Assembly (NCBI GenBank): GCA_902635685.1
Contig: CACPOY010000001.1
Location: 1 to 64,000, forward strand
Direction: 5' to 3'
DNA: 64,000 nucleotides
DNA from: an uncultured Pelagibacteraceae bacterium
GTDB taxonomy: Bacteria > Pseudomonadota > Alphaproteobacteria > Pelagibacterales > Pelagibacteraceae
Shown here: positions 26,107 to 35,400 of the stretch, piece by piece
Position numbering within the stretch: the first letter of the stretch is position 1
Layout: each line of letters begins with the position of its first letter
Translations under genes and position numbers: made by a program
The notes under the pieces: model-generated
Told to the model about the DNA's origin: nothing
Seen by the model: only the letters and a program-made list of their open reading frames with translations
The model's database searches: none

Positions 26107-27083
26107 AAAATAGAGTCTAATTGTTTTTCAATATTATTTTTACTATTTTGGAAAATTTCTTTTAATGATTTTAATTGAGACTTATAAAATCCAAAATCAT
26201 CTTTTAAAATTTTTAATTTTTTAGTTAAGTCATTTAAATCAGTAAATGTAAAATAATCTTCATGTTTTCCAAAAATTTTATTTGAGTCAGATTGTCTTAG
26301 TTGAAGTAAGTATCCTCCGCTTTCAATAATTTCAATAGACCTGGGATAAAGACTTAAAGAACCTGAAATTGAACCAAAATCTAAACATATATTCCCCCTG
26401 TATAAATTTTGAATAATTTTTTTTTTTTCAACATTTGCATGCGCTTCTTTAAAATAATCTTTCCAATCATTACCATAAAGTTGAAAATTATTTTTGAAAT
26501 TATAAAAAATATTTTTTACAATTAGCATTCTTAAACTAATTTTAAAATCTCTATAAATTACAAATTTTTCTTGATCATCGTACTTAGAATTAAATTCATT
26601 TAACCAAAAATACTTATCATCAATCAATCTAAAGTTTTTACTAATTTTTTCTTTATATATTTCCCAATATTTGGATGAGATTTCTGGTTTTTTTAATTTG
26701 TAACTTGAAATGTAAATAATTTTTTTGTTTTTGATAAATTTAGTCTCTTTTTTTATTATAGGATATAATTGAAATACATTATCATTTGAGTGAAAGACAC
26801 TCCTCATATTTACATAGTTATTATTACGATCTCTAAATTTTTTAGGAATTTTATGAATTGTTCCAGTCAACCAAAAATTAAAGCCGTTTCTTTTATCTAT
26901 GTGCGGTATTGAATCTATAGATATTGTTTTAAATATTTTTAGTTTACTAAAAATTAGGCCAAAATAATAAAATATAAATGAAAAGCTTAGTATCAAATAT
27001 TTTCCAAAAAAATTTATTTTACAAAAATTATTAAGGTTTCTTTTTCTATAACTTGATTTACATAATAATATAACTAATTTCAT
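26103..27083 (-). CDS. Putative glycosyltransferase, C-terminal GT-B half recognisable
   Basis: A 326-aa protein. The N-terminal 60 residues contain a hydrophobic stretch (YLILSFSFIFYYFGLIF). The C-terminal third looks like a GT-B nucleotide-sugar domain: NFQLYGNDWKDYF, CLDFGSISGSLSLYPRSIEI, ESGGYLLQLRQSD and a helical end, similar to the glycosyl transferase 1_2/CgeB-like group. I do not recognise the N-terminal domain. It lies between a heptose-kinase-like gene (14-nt gap) and a methyltransferase gene. Confidence 0.6.
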   Translation of the reverse strand: MKLVILLCKSSYRKRNLNNFCKINFFGKYLILSFSFIFYYFGLIFSKLKIFKTISIDSIPHIDKRNGFNFWLTGTIHKIPKKFRDRNNNYVNMRSVFHSNDNVFQLYPIIKKETKFIKNKKIIYISSYKLKKPEISSKYWEIYKEKISKNFRLIDDKYFWLNEFNSKYDDQEKFVIYRDFKISLRMLIVKNIFYNFKNNFQLYGNDWKDYFKEAHANVEKKKIIQNLYRGNICLDFGSISGSLSLYPRSIEIIESGGYLLQLRQSDSNKIFGKHEDYFTFTDLNDLTKKLKILKDDFGFYKSQLKSLKEIFQNSKNNIEKQLDSIL

Positions 27084-27097
27084 AAAATTTTAAAAAA

Positions 27098-28078
27098 TCA
27101 AATTTTATTTCTTTTTATAGCCGAATAAAAATTTTTTTTGGTTACAACATATGTACCAAATTTTTCAACTGCAATACCTGAGATATTATTAGATAAATTT
27201 GTAGCCATTTTAAGATTTTTTGTTAAGCAAAGCATTACTGCTAATGATGATATAAAATTATCACCCGCACCTGTCACATCAATATTTTTTCTTCTCTTAT
27301 GTCTAAAATGATAAAAATTATTATTTTCATCTAGAAGTGTTGAACCATCACCTCCAAGTGTAATTATTATATTTTTTATTTTATAATTTTTTTTAAATAG
27401 AAGTGAGCATTTTTTGAGAGATTTGTCATTTCTTTTAAGTTTTTTATAAATTGATTTTGCCTCAAAAAAATTTGGTTTTATACAATAGCTCTTTTTATAA
27501 ATATTAAAATCTTTTGCATTTTTCCTGGTATCCAATAGCATAGGAACTTTAAGTTTGTTAGCGTTCATTATTACGAATTTTAAAATTTCACTTGAGCAAA
27601 AACCTTTTCCATAATCTGAAACTATAATAACATTGCTTGATTTCATTTTAGATAAAATCATTTTTTTTAACTCAACCTTTTTTTTTTTGGATATTGAAAA
27701 TGAAGACTCGTTATCTAGTCTTAATAATGCTTTTTGATCAGAAAAAATTCTCACTTTATTTGTAGTTACTGATTTTTTATCTGTAACAATATAACTTTTG
27801 ACTTTATTTTTCTTGATTTGATATTTTAACTCATATGCACTTTGTTCATTCCCAAGTCCGCCAATTAAAAATGATTTCCCACCAATTTTATTAACACAAA
27901 GAGCTACAAGAGCTGCTGCACCAGCTGTAGAGTATTCTTTTTGTTTTTTTATAAGCGGAATAGGTCCTTCCGGTGATTTTCCAAGATGTTTACCTAAAAT
28001 AAATGTATCTAGCATGATGTCCCCTATAACCAGAACATTTGGTTTTTTTTTATTTCTAAATGTTTTCTTAAAATTCAT
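27098..28078 (-). CDS. PfkB-family kinase, D-glycero-D-manno-heptose 7-phosphate kinase-like (HldE N-domain)
   Basis: A 326-aa ribokinase-fold protein like the kinase half of HldE/RfaE. It has NVLVIGDIMLDTFILGKHLG, the SPEGPIPLIKKQ lid, TAGAAALVALCVNKIGG, the VSDYGKGFCS segment and the intact catalytic DVTGAGDNF. It would phosphorylate heptose 7-phosphate at C1. In enteric bacteria the kinase and nucleotidyltransferase are fused; here the matching transferase is a separate gene at 29021. It is 1 nt downstream of the GT9 gene. Confidence 0.88.
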   Translation of the reverse strand: MNFKKTFRNKKKPNVLVIGDIMLDTFILGKHLGKSPEGPIPLIKKQKEYSTAGAAALVALCVNKIGGKSFLIGGLGNEQSAYELKYQIKKNKVKSYIVTDKKSVTTNKVRIFSDQKALLRLDNESSFSISKKKKVELKKMILSKMKSSNVIIVSDYGKGFCSSEILKFVIMNANKLKVPMLLDTRKNAKDFNIYKKSYCIKPNFFEAKSIYKKLKRNDKSLKKCSLLFKKNYKIKNIIITLGGDGSTLLDENNNFYHFRHKRRKNIDVTGAGDNFISSLAVMLCLTKNLKMATNLSNNISGIAVEKFGTYVVTKKNFYSAIKRNKI

Positions 28079-28079
28079 T

Positions 28080-29024
28080 TTAAGGGTTTAAATTATTTTC
28101 TATTTTTTTCAAAACGAATTCACTATCAATATTATGTTTCACATTTTCTTGGTGTTCTTCACATACTAAATCATAGCAAGGATGACACCTAATTTTATCA
28201 TTATTATGTATAATTATATTATTATTGTATTTAAATGACTGAATTGGTAAAAATCCTGTATGTATTAAAAAGGTTTTTTTATTAAAACATGAGGCTAAAT
28301 GGTTAAAAAAACCTTCATAGCAAACTATAAAATCACAATTACTGATTAGAAATGCCAATTCTCTCATAGGTAAATCAAAAAAATAATTGCAATTTTTAAG
28401 TCTTGGTTCTTCAGATTTTCCTATCTGAATCCAATTTATATTATCGAAGTAATTTATTATATCTTGCATACCTTCTTGTTTCCACTCTTTATTTTTAGTG
28501 AAACTTTGTTTTGATTGAGAGTGAATTAAAGAATATTTTTTTGAAAGTTTCATTTTAGCACTAAAATGTTTTTTTTCTTCTTCTGTTAAAAACATTTCAT
28601 TCTTTAAATCAGTATAATCAAGATCTAGAGAAAAATGTTCTGACATTGCTTGTGCAATATGAATATTTTTTTTGTGGTAATACAGAAAGTGCTTATTAGA
28701 TTTATTTGAATGTAAGCTATTAAAATTCATTATCATTTTTCCTTTCATGCTCTCTAGTAAAAATGATATAAACGTTCCATGAGTTGACTTGATTAATATC
28801 TTTATTCTTGGGTTATTTTTGTAAAATTGATCAAAATTTGTAAATAAAATAATATTTTTTTTTTTTTTCATATTAATTTCTCTCAAAACGCTACTCATAT
28901 AAACTTGGTCACCTAGAGAGTTACCAAATCTAAAAATTACAACTGTATTAAGTAATTTAAGTATGACGTAAAAAAGTGGCTTAAGAGAACAATTAAGAAT
29001 TAAGACAAAAATTTTTTTTATCAT
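28080..29024 (-). CDS. Glycosyltransferase family 9 (heptosyltransferase-like)
   Basis: A 314-aa GT-B protein of the ADP-heptose:LPS heptosyltransferase family. It has VVIFRFGNSLGDQVYMSSVL, the NWIQIGKSEEPRL strand, LPMRELAFLISNCDFIVCYE, and a late HLASCFNKKTFLIHTG segment. A C-terminal cysteine cluster (CHPCYDLVC) follows. It probably transfers the heptose made by the neighbouring genes. It overlaps the nucleotidyltransferase by 4 nt, so donor synthesis and transfer are coupled. Confidence 0.87.
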   Translation of the reverse strand: MIKKIFVLILNCSLKPLFYVILKLLNTVVIFRFGNSLGDQVYMSSVLREINMKKKKNIILFTNFDQFYKNNPRIKILIKSTHGTFISFLLESMKGKMIMNFNSLHSNKSNKHFLYYHKKNIHIAQAMSEHFSLDLDYTDLKNEMFLTEEEKKHFSAKMKLSKKYSLIHSQSKQSFTKNKEWKQEGMQDIINYFDNINWIQIGKSEEPRLKNCNYFFDLPMRELAFLISNCDFIVCYEGFFNHLASCFNKKTFLIHTGFLPIQSFKYNNNIIIHNNDKIRCHPCYDLVCEEHQENVKHNIDSEFVLKKIENNLNP

Positions 29025-29476
29025 TTTTTTTTTATTTTTTTTATTAACGAAGAAGTGCTTATGCCCCGCAATTTTTTTAAAATTATTACTTTGCCTCCAT
29101 ATTTTGATATAAATTTATATCCAGAGACTTTTCTTTTTGTATAGTCTGAGCCTTTAAATATGTAATCTGGTTTTATATTTTTTATCATTTTTAAAGGTGT
29201 TGTCTGATTAAAAGATATAACTAAATTAACCTCTTTTAAGTTGATTAGTTTTTTTTTTCTAATACTTAATTTTTCGTATGGTCTAAATTTGCCTTTTAAT
29301 TTTTTGACTGAATTATCTGAGTTAATAAGTAAAATTAATTTATCAGTTTTTTTTTTGGCTTGTTTGATGAGATATTTATGACCCTCGTGCAAATAGTCGA
29401 AACATCCGTTACAAACTCCAATTTTGGAGCCTTTATCTCTCCATTTTTTTATTAAATTAAATTCTTGGCTATTCAA
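29021..29476 (-). CDS. Heptose-1-phosphate nucleotidyltransferase-like (HldE C-domain)
   Basis: A 151-aa cytidylyltransferase-fold protein. The HxGH site is HEGH at residues 30-33 in VCNGCFDYLHEGHKYL, LLINSDNSVKKLKG follows, and the C-terminal YGGKVIILKKLRGISTSSLI has the ISTSS motif. This is the separate equivalent of the HldE transferase domain that makes ADP-heptose, although other nucleotides are possible. It overlaps the genes on both sides by 4 nt. Confidence 0.9.
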   Translation of the reverse strand: MNSQEFNLIKKWRDKGSKIGVCNGCFDYLHEGHKYLIKQAKKKTDKLILLINSDNSVKKLKGKFRPYEKLSIRKKKLINLKEVNLVISFNQTTPLKMIKNIKPDYIFKGSDYTKRKVSGYKFISKYGGKVIILKKLRGISTSSLIKKIKKK

Positions 29477-29832
29477 ATCTTAGCCCTAAATTTAATTTTT
29501 CTTTTTAAGTATTTAGACCAATTTGAATTAAAATTTAAACTTTTATCATCAATCACTAAGTCGAAACTTGGTTTTCCGAAAATTAATTTGTGATACTTGA
29601 TACCCCATTTTTTCAATTGTTTTTCAGTAAATCTATAACCCTCTTTTTTTGCTTTGACAATATTGTCAGAATTTCTACCCATATATCTTGCGGTAAATAT
29701 TAAAATCTTAAATTTTTGATCATATAAAGAATTTATCATCTTAATATTCTTTTTTATTGGAACAGATTTGGTATATAAATTTTTTTTAGTTCTACATATT
29801 ACTCCATCAATATCAAAACATATTTTTTTCAT
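29473..29832 (-). CDS. Small HAD-family phosphatase (EcbF/BcbF capsule-biosynthesis type)
   Basis: A 119-aa HAD protein. Motif I is FDIDGVI, motif II ILIFTARYMGR, motif III around GKPSFD, and motif IV DLVIDDKSL. The size and the TARxM segment match the capsule-biosynthesis phosphatase subfamily rather than full-length GmhB. In this position it could remove the 7-phosphate of heptose bisphosphate between the kinase and nucleotidyltransferase steps. That role is inferred from neighbours. Confidence 0.82.
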   Translation of the reverse strand: MKKICFDIDGVICRTKKNLYTKSVPIKKNIKMINSLYDQKFKILIFTARYMGRNSDNIVKAKKEGYRFTEKQLKKWGIKYHKLIFGKPSFDLVIDDKSLNFNSNWSKYLKRKIKFRAKI

Positions 29833-29833
29833 A

Positions 29834-30871
29834 TTATTTCCAGACCTTTTTTTGTATTTTTTTTAATTTAGCCTTATTACTTATAATATGTTTTATCTGT
29901 GGCAAAATTTTTTTTTTTAAATCTAACGGAAAAACAATTTTTTCATCGAAAAATTCTTTCAATGAATGTTTGCTTCTTATAGAAATTGGAAAAACATCAA
30001 AATAAGATGCACTTAGTAATGCTGTTGAATTTGCTCCTATGACTGCATGAAATTTTTTTTTATTTATTAAATCCTCAAAAGGAATATTGTCATATATCTT
30101 GATATTATTTCTTTTACAAAATTTTAAAATCCTTTCATCAAGAATTTGATTTTGTCTTGGTTTGTAGCTAATGATATATTTTTTTGATTTTCTAAATTCT
30201 TCACTTAATTTGAAAAAAAAAATATTGGGGGTATTTTTTTCTTGTAAAAAAATTATATTTTTTGATTTTAAATTATTTTTTTTTATCTTTAATTTTTTAA
30301 ATTTATTAAAAATTTCAATATTTTTTTTTTTATATTTTGAATTGATACTAAGTATTTTAATTTTAAAATAATTACTCCACACAAAATATTTATCAAAAGT
30401 ATGTGTGAATAAGAAACTTTGTGATTTAATATTTTTAGAAAATCTGCCATGCATATATCCTATTGTATGAATGTGAAGTTTTTTACAAGTGGGGATAAAA
30501 ATATTTAAATATCTATAATCATCTATCGTTGTAAATTTTTTAATCCTATAAACTCTCAATATAAATTCTAATAAAAAAACATTTTTCAAATTTAATTTAT
30601 TTGAAAAATATTCGAGACAATTAATGAAGACCAAATTTTTAAATTTTAAATAAGAAATAATTGATAATTTTAGGTTGTGTGATCTTACAAAATTTAAACT
30701 TTTTTCAATCTTTAACTTGGGCGAATAAGGATCAGATCTTGGATCAATAAGCGTTTCGTGGTTGTTAATAATAAAATATTGGGCATATATTTTTTTAACA
30801 AACAAACCTTTTATAATCGTCAATATGCTTAAAAATAATAAAAAGAAGTTAAGTAAAAAAACTGGTTTCAT
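29834..30871 (-). CDS. Putative glycosyltransferase, unassigned family
   Basis: A 345-aa protein with an N-terminal hydrophobic segment (FLLNFFLLFLSILTIIKGLF). The rest is soluble and reads like a GT-B enzyme: HTIGYMHGRFSKN, DKYFVWSNYFK, then in the C-half KYIISYKPRQNQ, FEDLINKKKFHAVIGANSTALLSASYFDVFPI and a helical end. The GANS-T segment recalls glycerophosphotransferase or sialyltransferase-like GT-B proteins. I cannot name the family. It precedes the HAD gene by 1 nt and is the first gene of the heptose group. Confidence 0.6.
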   Translation of the reverse strand: MKPVFLLNFFLLFLSILTIIKGLFVKKIYAQYFIINNHETLIDPRSDPYSPKLKIEKSLNFVRSHNLKLSIISYLKFKNLVFINCLEYFSNKLNLKNVFLLEFILRVYRIKKFTTIDDYRYLNIFIPTCKKLHIHTIGYMHGRFSKNIKSQSFLFTHTFDKYFVWSNYFKIKILSINSKYKKKNIEIFNKFKKLKIKKNNLKSKNIIFLQEKNTPNIFFFKLSEEFRKSKKYIISYKPRQNQILDERILKFCKRNNIKIYDNIPFEDLINKKKFHAVIGANSTALLSASYFDVFPISIRSKHSLKEFFDEKIVFPLDLKKKILPQIKHIISNKAKLKKIQKKVWK

Positions 30872-30949
30872 TTATAATAGAATTTTTGATTTTTTTGATG
30901 AATTTCATATATACATATAACAAATAAATTGTATTAAAATGGCAATTTT

Positions 30950-31783
30950 ATGAAAATTTTAATTCAAACAAACGAAATGCAGGAAATTGCTTCTAAAGTA
31001 TCTGCGGCATCATTTAGAAAATTTGGTTTTAAAGAAGATGATATATTTTTTTTAGATTTCAAAAAGAATGACTTAATTCAGTCATACATTGGAAAAAAAT
31101 ATTTAAGAAATGGTAAATTAAAAATTTTTAAAAATGACCTTCAATCATTTACTCTTTTAAGATTTTTAGGTCCAGAGTTTTTGAATTATAATGGAAGAGC
31201 TTTGATAATTGATCCAGACGTTTTTGCCATTAAAGATCCCTCAAATATTTTTAATCAACTTAATGATGAAACAGCGATTGCGTGTACTTTCTACGAAGAT
31301 TTGCCAAGATCTGAGGTAATGTTAGTAAATTGTAACCTAATCAGTTGGAATTTTAAAAAAATATTATCAGATCTTTTCTCATTAAAAGTAGACTATAAGG
31401 ATCTAATGAATCTTTCTTTCGATAAATCTTTGAACATAAAAAAGTTGAGCAAATCCTACAACTCGCATGATATAATTAATCCTGATACTATTTTACTGCA
31501 CACAACCAACCGAATTACTCAGCCCTGGAAAGAGGGTCTCAACATAGATTTTGAACGCCACATTTCACGTAAATATATATTTACACAGTATCTAAAAAAA
31601 ATAATTGGCCTTAAATATAACAAAAAGATATTTGAAAAAACATATCAACGGCATCCTGAACAAAATGTCATAGATAAATTTAGAGAGTTGTTTTATTTTG
31701 CTAAAGAAAATAATTTTATACATGAAGGAGATATTAATATCTCAATAAAAAATAATTTTTTTTCTAAAAAATTTTTGGAGTAA
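30950..31783 (+). CDS. Putative glycosyltransferase (GT8-like fold suspected)
   Basis: A 277-aa soluble protein. The middle of the chain has SFTLLRFLGPEFL, then RALIIDPDVFAIKDPSNIF, which looks like the metal-binding D-x-D strand of GT-A enzymes, and EVMLVNCNLISWN and ILLHTTNRITQPWKEG, which resemble the late strands of glycosyltransferase family 8. The family call is tentative. It opens a plus-strand run and is 3 nt before gmhA. Confidence 0.55.
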   Translation: MKILIQTNEMQEIASKVSAASFRKFGFKEDDIFFLDFKKNDLIQSYIGKKYLRNGKLKIFKNDLQSFTLLRFLGPEFLNYNGRALIIDPDVFAIKDPSNIFNQLNDETAIACTFYEDLPRSEVMLVNCNLISWNFKKILSDLFSLKVDYKDLMNLSFDKSLNIKKLSKSYNSHDIINPDTILLHTTNRITQPWKEGLNIDFERHISRKYIFTQYLKKIIGLKYNKKIFEKTYQRHPEQNVIDKFRELFYFAKENNFIHEGDINISIKNNFFSKKFLE

Positions 31784-31786
31784 TAA

Positions 31787-32371
31787 ATGAAAATTAAAAA
31801 AAAAAGCAATAGAGATGCACAGTTTATTGATACTTATATAAAGAAAATTATTAAAGAAATCTCATTTGATAAAGAAATAATAAAAAAGATTCTTTCAATT
31901 AAGAAGCTCCTGCTTGAATGCAAAAAGAAAAATAAAAAAGTTATTATTTTTGGAAATGGTGGAAGTTCGGCTATAGCAAGTCATTTTAGTGTTGATCTTA
32001 CTAAAAACTCTGGAATCAAGTGTGTTAATTTTAATGAATACGATTTGATCACATGTTTTTCAAATGACTTTGGTTATGAAAATTGGATTTTCAAGGCTGT
32101 CGAATATTATGGAGATAAGGGTGACCTTTTAATACTTATATCATCAAGTGGTATGTCTAAAAATATAATAAATGGATGTAAAATTGCTAGAAAAAAAAAA
32201 ATGAAAATTGTTACTTTATCGGGTTTTCAAAAAACAAATCTTCTTAATAAAAAGGGGGATATAAATATTTGGATTAACTCAAAAGTTTATAATATCGTTG
32301 AAAATATACATCAAATAATTCTTTTATTGCTTAATGATTTAACAAGCCTCAAAACAAATCAAATAAAGTAA
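31787..32371 (+). CDS. gmhA: Sedoheptulose-7-phosphate isomerase (SIS domain)
   Basis: A 194-aa SIS-domain protein: KVIIFGNGGSSAIASHFSVDL, the ITCFSNDFGYENWIF segment, LLILISSSGMSKNIING and the C-terminal histidine NIHQIILLL, as in phosphoheptose isomerase. It converts sedoheptulose 7-phosphate to D-glycero-D-manno-heptose 7-phosphate, the first step toward the nucleotide heptose made by 27098-29832. A poly-A run of 11 lies inside the gene near 32191. It sits on the opposite strand from the other heptose genes but within 2 kb. Confidence 0.9.
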   Translation: MKIKKKSNRDAQFIDTYIKKIIKEISFDKEIIKKILSIKKLLLECKKKNKKVIIFGNGGSSAIASHFSVDLTKNSGIKCVNFNEYDLITCFSNDFGYENWIFKAVEYYGDKGDLLILISSSGMSKNIINGCKIARKKKMKIVTLSGFQKTNLLNKKGDINIWINSKVYNIVENIHQIILLLLNDLTSLKTNQIK

Positions 32372-32381
32372 TTGAGAGTTA

Positions 32382-33065
32382 ATGTTAATATCAAAAAGAA
32401 ATAAATTCATTTTTGTCCATATTGATAAGAATGGTGGAACATCCATTAGAAATTCATTGAACAAATATCACGATAGGAAAGGAATTTTTTTACTTTCAAA
32501 TAAAATTGACAAAATCTTTAGAGTCAAAATTTTTAACAGGAATTTTTTGTTAGGAAGATATATATTAAATTTCTTAAACAAATTTCTTAAAATAGAAAAT
32601 AATTTCTTAAGTTACCATCATCGACTGAAATTATTAAATAAAAATCAAATGAAAAAATATTTCAAATTCTGTGTTATAAGAAATCCAATTGATAGATTTT
32701 ATTCATTATATTATCATAATTTATCACATAAACATAGTTCAGGTTTCATTTTTGCTAAAAAAGGTATTTCAAAATTTTTAAACGAATTTGTAATTAAAAA
32801 AAAGATTTATAGCCAGGCAGACTACATCACTGACAACGGTAAAATATTGGTAGATGATTTAATACTGTTCGATAGATTAGATAAAGATTATAAGAGAGTA
32901 ACGAAAAAAATTATAAAAAAAAAAATAAGTTTAATTCATCTTAATAAAAAAAAAATTAATAATAAACAAAAGCTTAACCACAAAGATCTTCAAAAATTGA
33001 AGAGGTATTTTAGAGAAGATTTTAAAATTTATAAATTACTTATGAATAAAAAAAATGTTATATAA
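32382..33065 (+). CDS. Sulfotransferase family protein (Sulfotransfer_2-like)
   Basis: A 227-aa protein with the 5'-phosphosulfate site FVHIDKNGGTSIRNSL and the 3'-phosphate site CVIRNPIDRFYSLYYH, typical of carbohydrate sulfotransferases of the Golgi HNK-1/chondroitin type and their bacterial relatives. It would move sulfate from PAPS to a sugar. It is 10 nt after gmhA and its 3' end overlaps an FkbM methyltransferase by 11 nt. Confidence 0.85.
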   Translation: MLISKRNKFIFVHIDKNGGTSIRNSLNKYHDRKGIFLLSNKIDKIFRVKIFNRNFLLGRYILNFLNKFLKIENNFLSYHHRLKLLNKNQMKKYFKFCVIRNPIDRFYSLYYHNLSHKHSSGFIFAKKGISKFLNEFVIKKKIYSQADYITDNGKILVDDLILFDRLDKDYKRVTKKIIKKKISLIHLNKKKINNKQKLNHKDLQKLKRYFREDFKIYKLLMNKKNVI

Positions 33066-33798
33066 ATTTAGACGTTTAACAACTAAAATTGAAAAAAAGT
33101 TTAACATTTCATTATTTTTTTTATTTCCACTAAGAATTATCTTAATAATATTTGAAAACATTTTCCTCAGAAAAAGCAATGGAATTCCCTATATTGCAAA
33201 TTATAAACTAGATCAAAATAAACTAAAAAAAAAGGAACTAAATATAATATCTGCTGGAGTTGGATTGGATATAAGCTTTGAAGAAAAAGTTTTAGAAAGT
33301 TTTACAGTAAAATCAGTTATATTAGTTGATCCTGGAGAAGACTCAAAAAATATTGTTTCAACAAAAAAAGGTTTTTTATTTGAAAAGGCTGCTTTATTCA
33401 CAGAAGAAAAAAAAATGAAAATTTACAAGAAAAAGGGTAATAAAAACTTGTCACTGGATAATCTTTTCAATAGTGATCAATATAATTTGGTTAAGACTAT
33501 AACAATAAGCCAGATTATGGAAAAATATAATATTTATAATCTTGATATTATGAAACTAGATGTTGAGGGAGTAGCTGATAAAATTATTATTGATTGTTTA
33601 GAAAAAAAAATATTTCCTAATCAAATTTGCTTTGAACTTGAAAGACCAATTAAGATTTTTAAACAAATTGACTATTTTAAAAGATTTATTAAAACCGTAC
33701 TATTGCTAAAAAAATCTAACTATATTTTATACAACTGTACCAATCTAAAATTAGGATTAAGGTCTGAAATTTTAGCTGTAAAAAATGAAATTAAATAA
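33055..33798 (+). CDS. FkbM family methyltransferase
   Basis: A 247-aa protein with an N-terminal hydrophobic segment (SLFFLFPLRIILIIF). The SAM domain is diverged: IISAGVGLDISFEEKVLE, VILVDPGE, and the FkbM-type DIMKLDVEGVADKIIIDCLE, FELERP segments. FkbM proteins O-methylate sugars or polyketides. It overlaps the flanking genes by 11 and 14 nt. Confidence 0.82.
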   Translation: MLYKFRRLTTKIEKKFNISLFFLFPLRIILIIFENIFLRKSNGIPYIANYKLDQNKLKKKELNIISAGVGLDISFEEKVLESFTVKSVILVDPGEDSKNIVSTKKGFLFEKAALFTEEKKMKIYKKKGNKNLSLDNLFNSDQYNLVKTITISQIMEKYNIYNLDIMKLDVEGVADKIIIDCLEKKIFPNQICFELERPIKIFKQIDYFKRFIKTVLLLKKSNYILYNCTNLKLGLRSEILAVKNEIK

Positions 33799-34633
33799 AC
33801 TTAATATTTTACAAAATTTCAAAGTCGAAAATTATTTCGATTATCCTTATCCTTTTTTTGAAATAGAGAATGCTTTGCCTGAGGATGTGTATGCAGCTTT
33901 GAGGAGCGATTATTCAATATTTAATAAATACTTTTCACAACATAAAAATTTTAATGGCAATAATAAAAGGGTTCAAATTAATAGTGAAACAATATTAAAA
34001 AATGAAAATGATTTTAAAAAAAGTATTTGGTATGATTTTATAAAATATCACAATTCAATTGATTTTTTTGAACAATTAATCAATATTTTTGATAAAGATC
34101 TAATAAAGATTTATCCGTTTGTAAAAAAAATATTTCATGAGAAAAAAAAAGATGAATTTTTTCTATCTTATAGGTCAGTAAATAATAATAATAAGTATGA
34201 ATTTGTTTCAGATTGTCAACCAGGTATTAACACAGCCACAATTGAAAAAAGCTCTGTAAGAGGGCCACACGTAGATAACCCAGTAGAATTATTTGGTGGT
34301 CTTTTTTATCTACGTGATAAAAATGATAAATCAATTGGTGGTGATCTAATAATATATGAGAAATCTGAAAAAATTATATTTCATAAAAAAGCTGAAGTTC
34401 AGAATGTGAAAGCTTTGAAGCAGTTTAAAAAAATCAAATATAAAGAAAATAATTGTATTTTCTTTTTAAATACTAAAGATAGTATTCATTCAGTGAGCGA
34501 GAGATCTATTACGAATAATCCAAGAAATCTTACAAATTTAATTTTCGAGAGGTATAAAAATTCAAATTCTTTTTTTACTCTCGATAGAGAAAAAAACTTA
34601 TTTAAAAAGTTACTTAATAAAATAAATTTATAA
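33785..34633 (+). CDS. 2-oxoglutarate/Fe(II)-dependent oxygenase family protein
   Basis: A 282-aa protein with a jelly-roll iron site. His162 and Asp164 stand in RGPHVDNPVELFGGLFYLR. The second His lies in KDSIHSVSERSITNN, and the Arg that holds 2-oxoglutarate is probably in that region. The family hydroxylates or desaturates small molecules or protein side chains. It lies between two methyltransferase genes, overlapping the first by 14 nt and touching the next by 1 nt, so a sugar-tailoring role is likely. Confidence 0.82.
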   Translation: MKLNKLNILQNFKVENYFDYPYPFFEIENALPEDVYAALRSDYSIFNKYFSQHKNFNGNNKRVQINSETILKNENDFKKSIWYDFIKYHNSIDFFEQLINIFDKDLIKIYPFVKKIFHEKKKDEFFLSYRSVNNNNKYEFVSDCQPGINTATIEKSSVRGPHVDNPVELFGGLFYLRDKNDKSIGGDLIIYEKSEKIIFHKKAEVQNVKALKQFKKIKYKENNCIFFLNTKDSIHSVSERSITNNPRNLTNLIFERYKNSNSFFTLDREKNLFKKLLNKINL

Positions 34634-35400
34634 TGTTAGAAAAAATAAATAAAATTATTTACTTAAATAATTTAAAAAAAAGCCTCAGTAAAACTAAAAT
34701 TGATAATCTTAAAAAAAAATTTTTTTTTTTAAGTAATACTCCTTATTCAAAACTCTCAAAAAAAAACAAAAAACATTTTGAAAAATTAAATATAAAAAAG
34801 AAAGATATTTCTGTTTTAAAATATACTAATTACACACAGCAATTAGCAAGAGCTTTAAATAATTACATAACTATAAATAAAATATTTAATAACTATAAAA
34901 GTGTTCTAGATTTGGGTTGTGGAGTTGGTTATTTTTTATATGTTAACAAATTTTTTAAAAAAAAAATAACTGGTATTGATTGGCTAGAAGCTAATGCTTA
35001 TTATGAACGAGACTCAATTAATTTCATAAAAAAATACAACAAAATTCTTAATATCAGGCCGATAAATTATAAAATTGTAGAAAATTTCAAACCAGATATT
35101 AAAAAAAAGTTTGGTCTAATCACAGCTTTTTCAGCTAATTTTGATGGTACTTATAAGAATAGGTATAAGTTCATACCCTGGAATTTTAGTAATTATAAAA
35201 GTTTTTTTGATAAAATTGAAAACTACTTAGCTCCTCATGGAAAGTTTTTAATTAAATTTAACGAAAAATGGGAGTATAAAAAAAATTTCTACATTGATAA
35301 AAAATTTGAGAAATTTCTGATCAAAAAAAAATTGTGGTATGGAAAAGGTATTGTTACCAATCTTAAAGTTAATGAGGAAATACTAGGATTATTTTACTGA
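34633..35400 (+). CDS. Class I SAM-dependent methyltransferase
   Basis: A 255-aa protein. An N-terminal helical region (about residues 1-75, lysine-rich) precedes the SAM core: SVLDLGCGVGYFLYVNKFF, ITGIDWLEANAYY, FGLITAFSANFDG and a late YLAPHGKFLIKFNE strand. The substrate is unknown. It ends the plus-strand run and overlaps the converging ABC transporter gene by 7 nt. Confidence 0.82.
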   Translation: MLEKINKIIYLNNLKKSLSKTKIDNLKKKFFFLSNTPYSKLSKKNKKHFEKLNIKKKDISVLKYTNYTQQLARALNNYITINKIFNNYKSVLDLGCGVGYFLYVNKFFKKKITGIDWLEANAYYERDSINFIKKYNKILNIRPINYKIVENFKPDIKKKFGLITAFSANFDGTYKNRYKFIPWNFSNYKSFFDKIENYLAPHGKFLIKFNEKWEYKKNFYIDKKFEKFLIKKKLWYGKGIVTNLKVNEEILGLFY

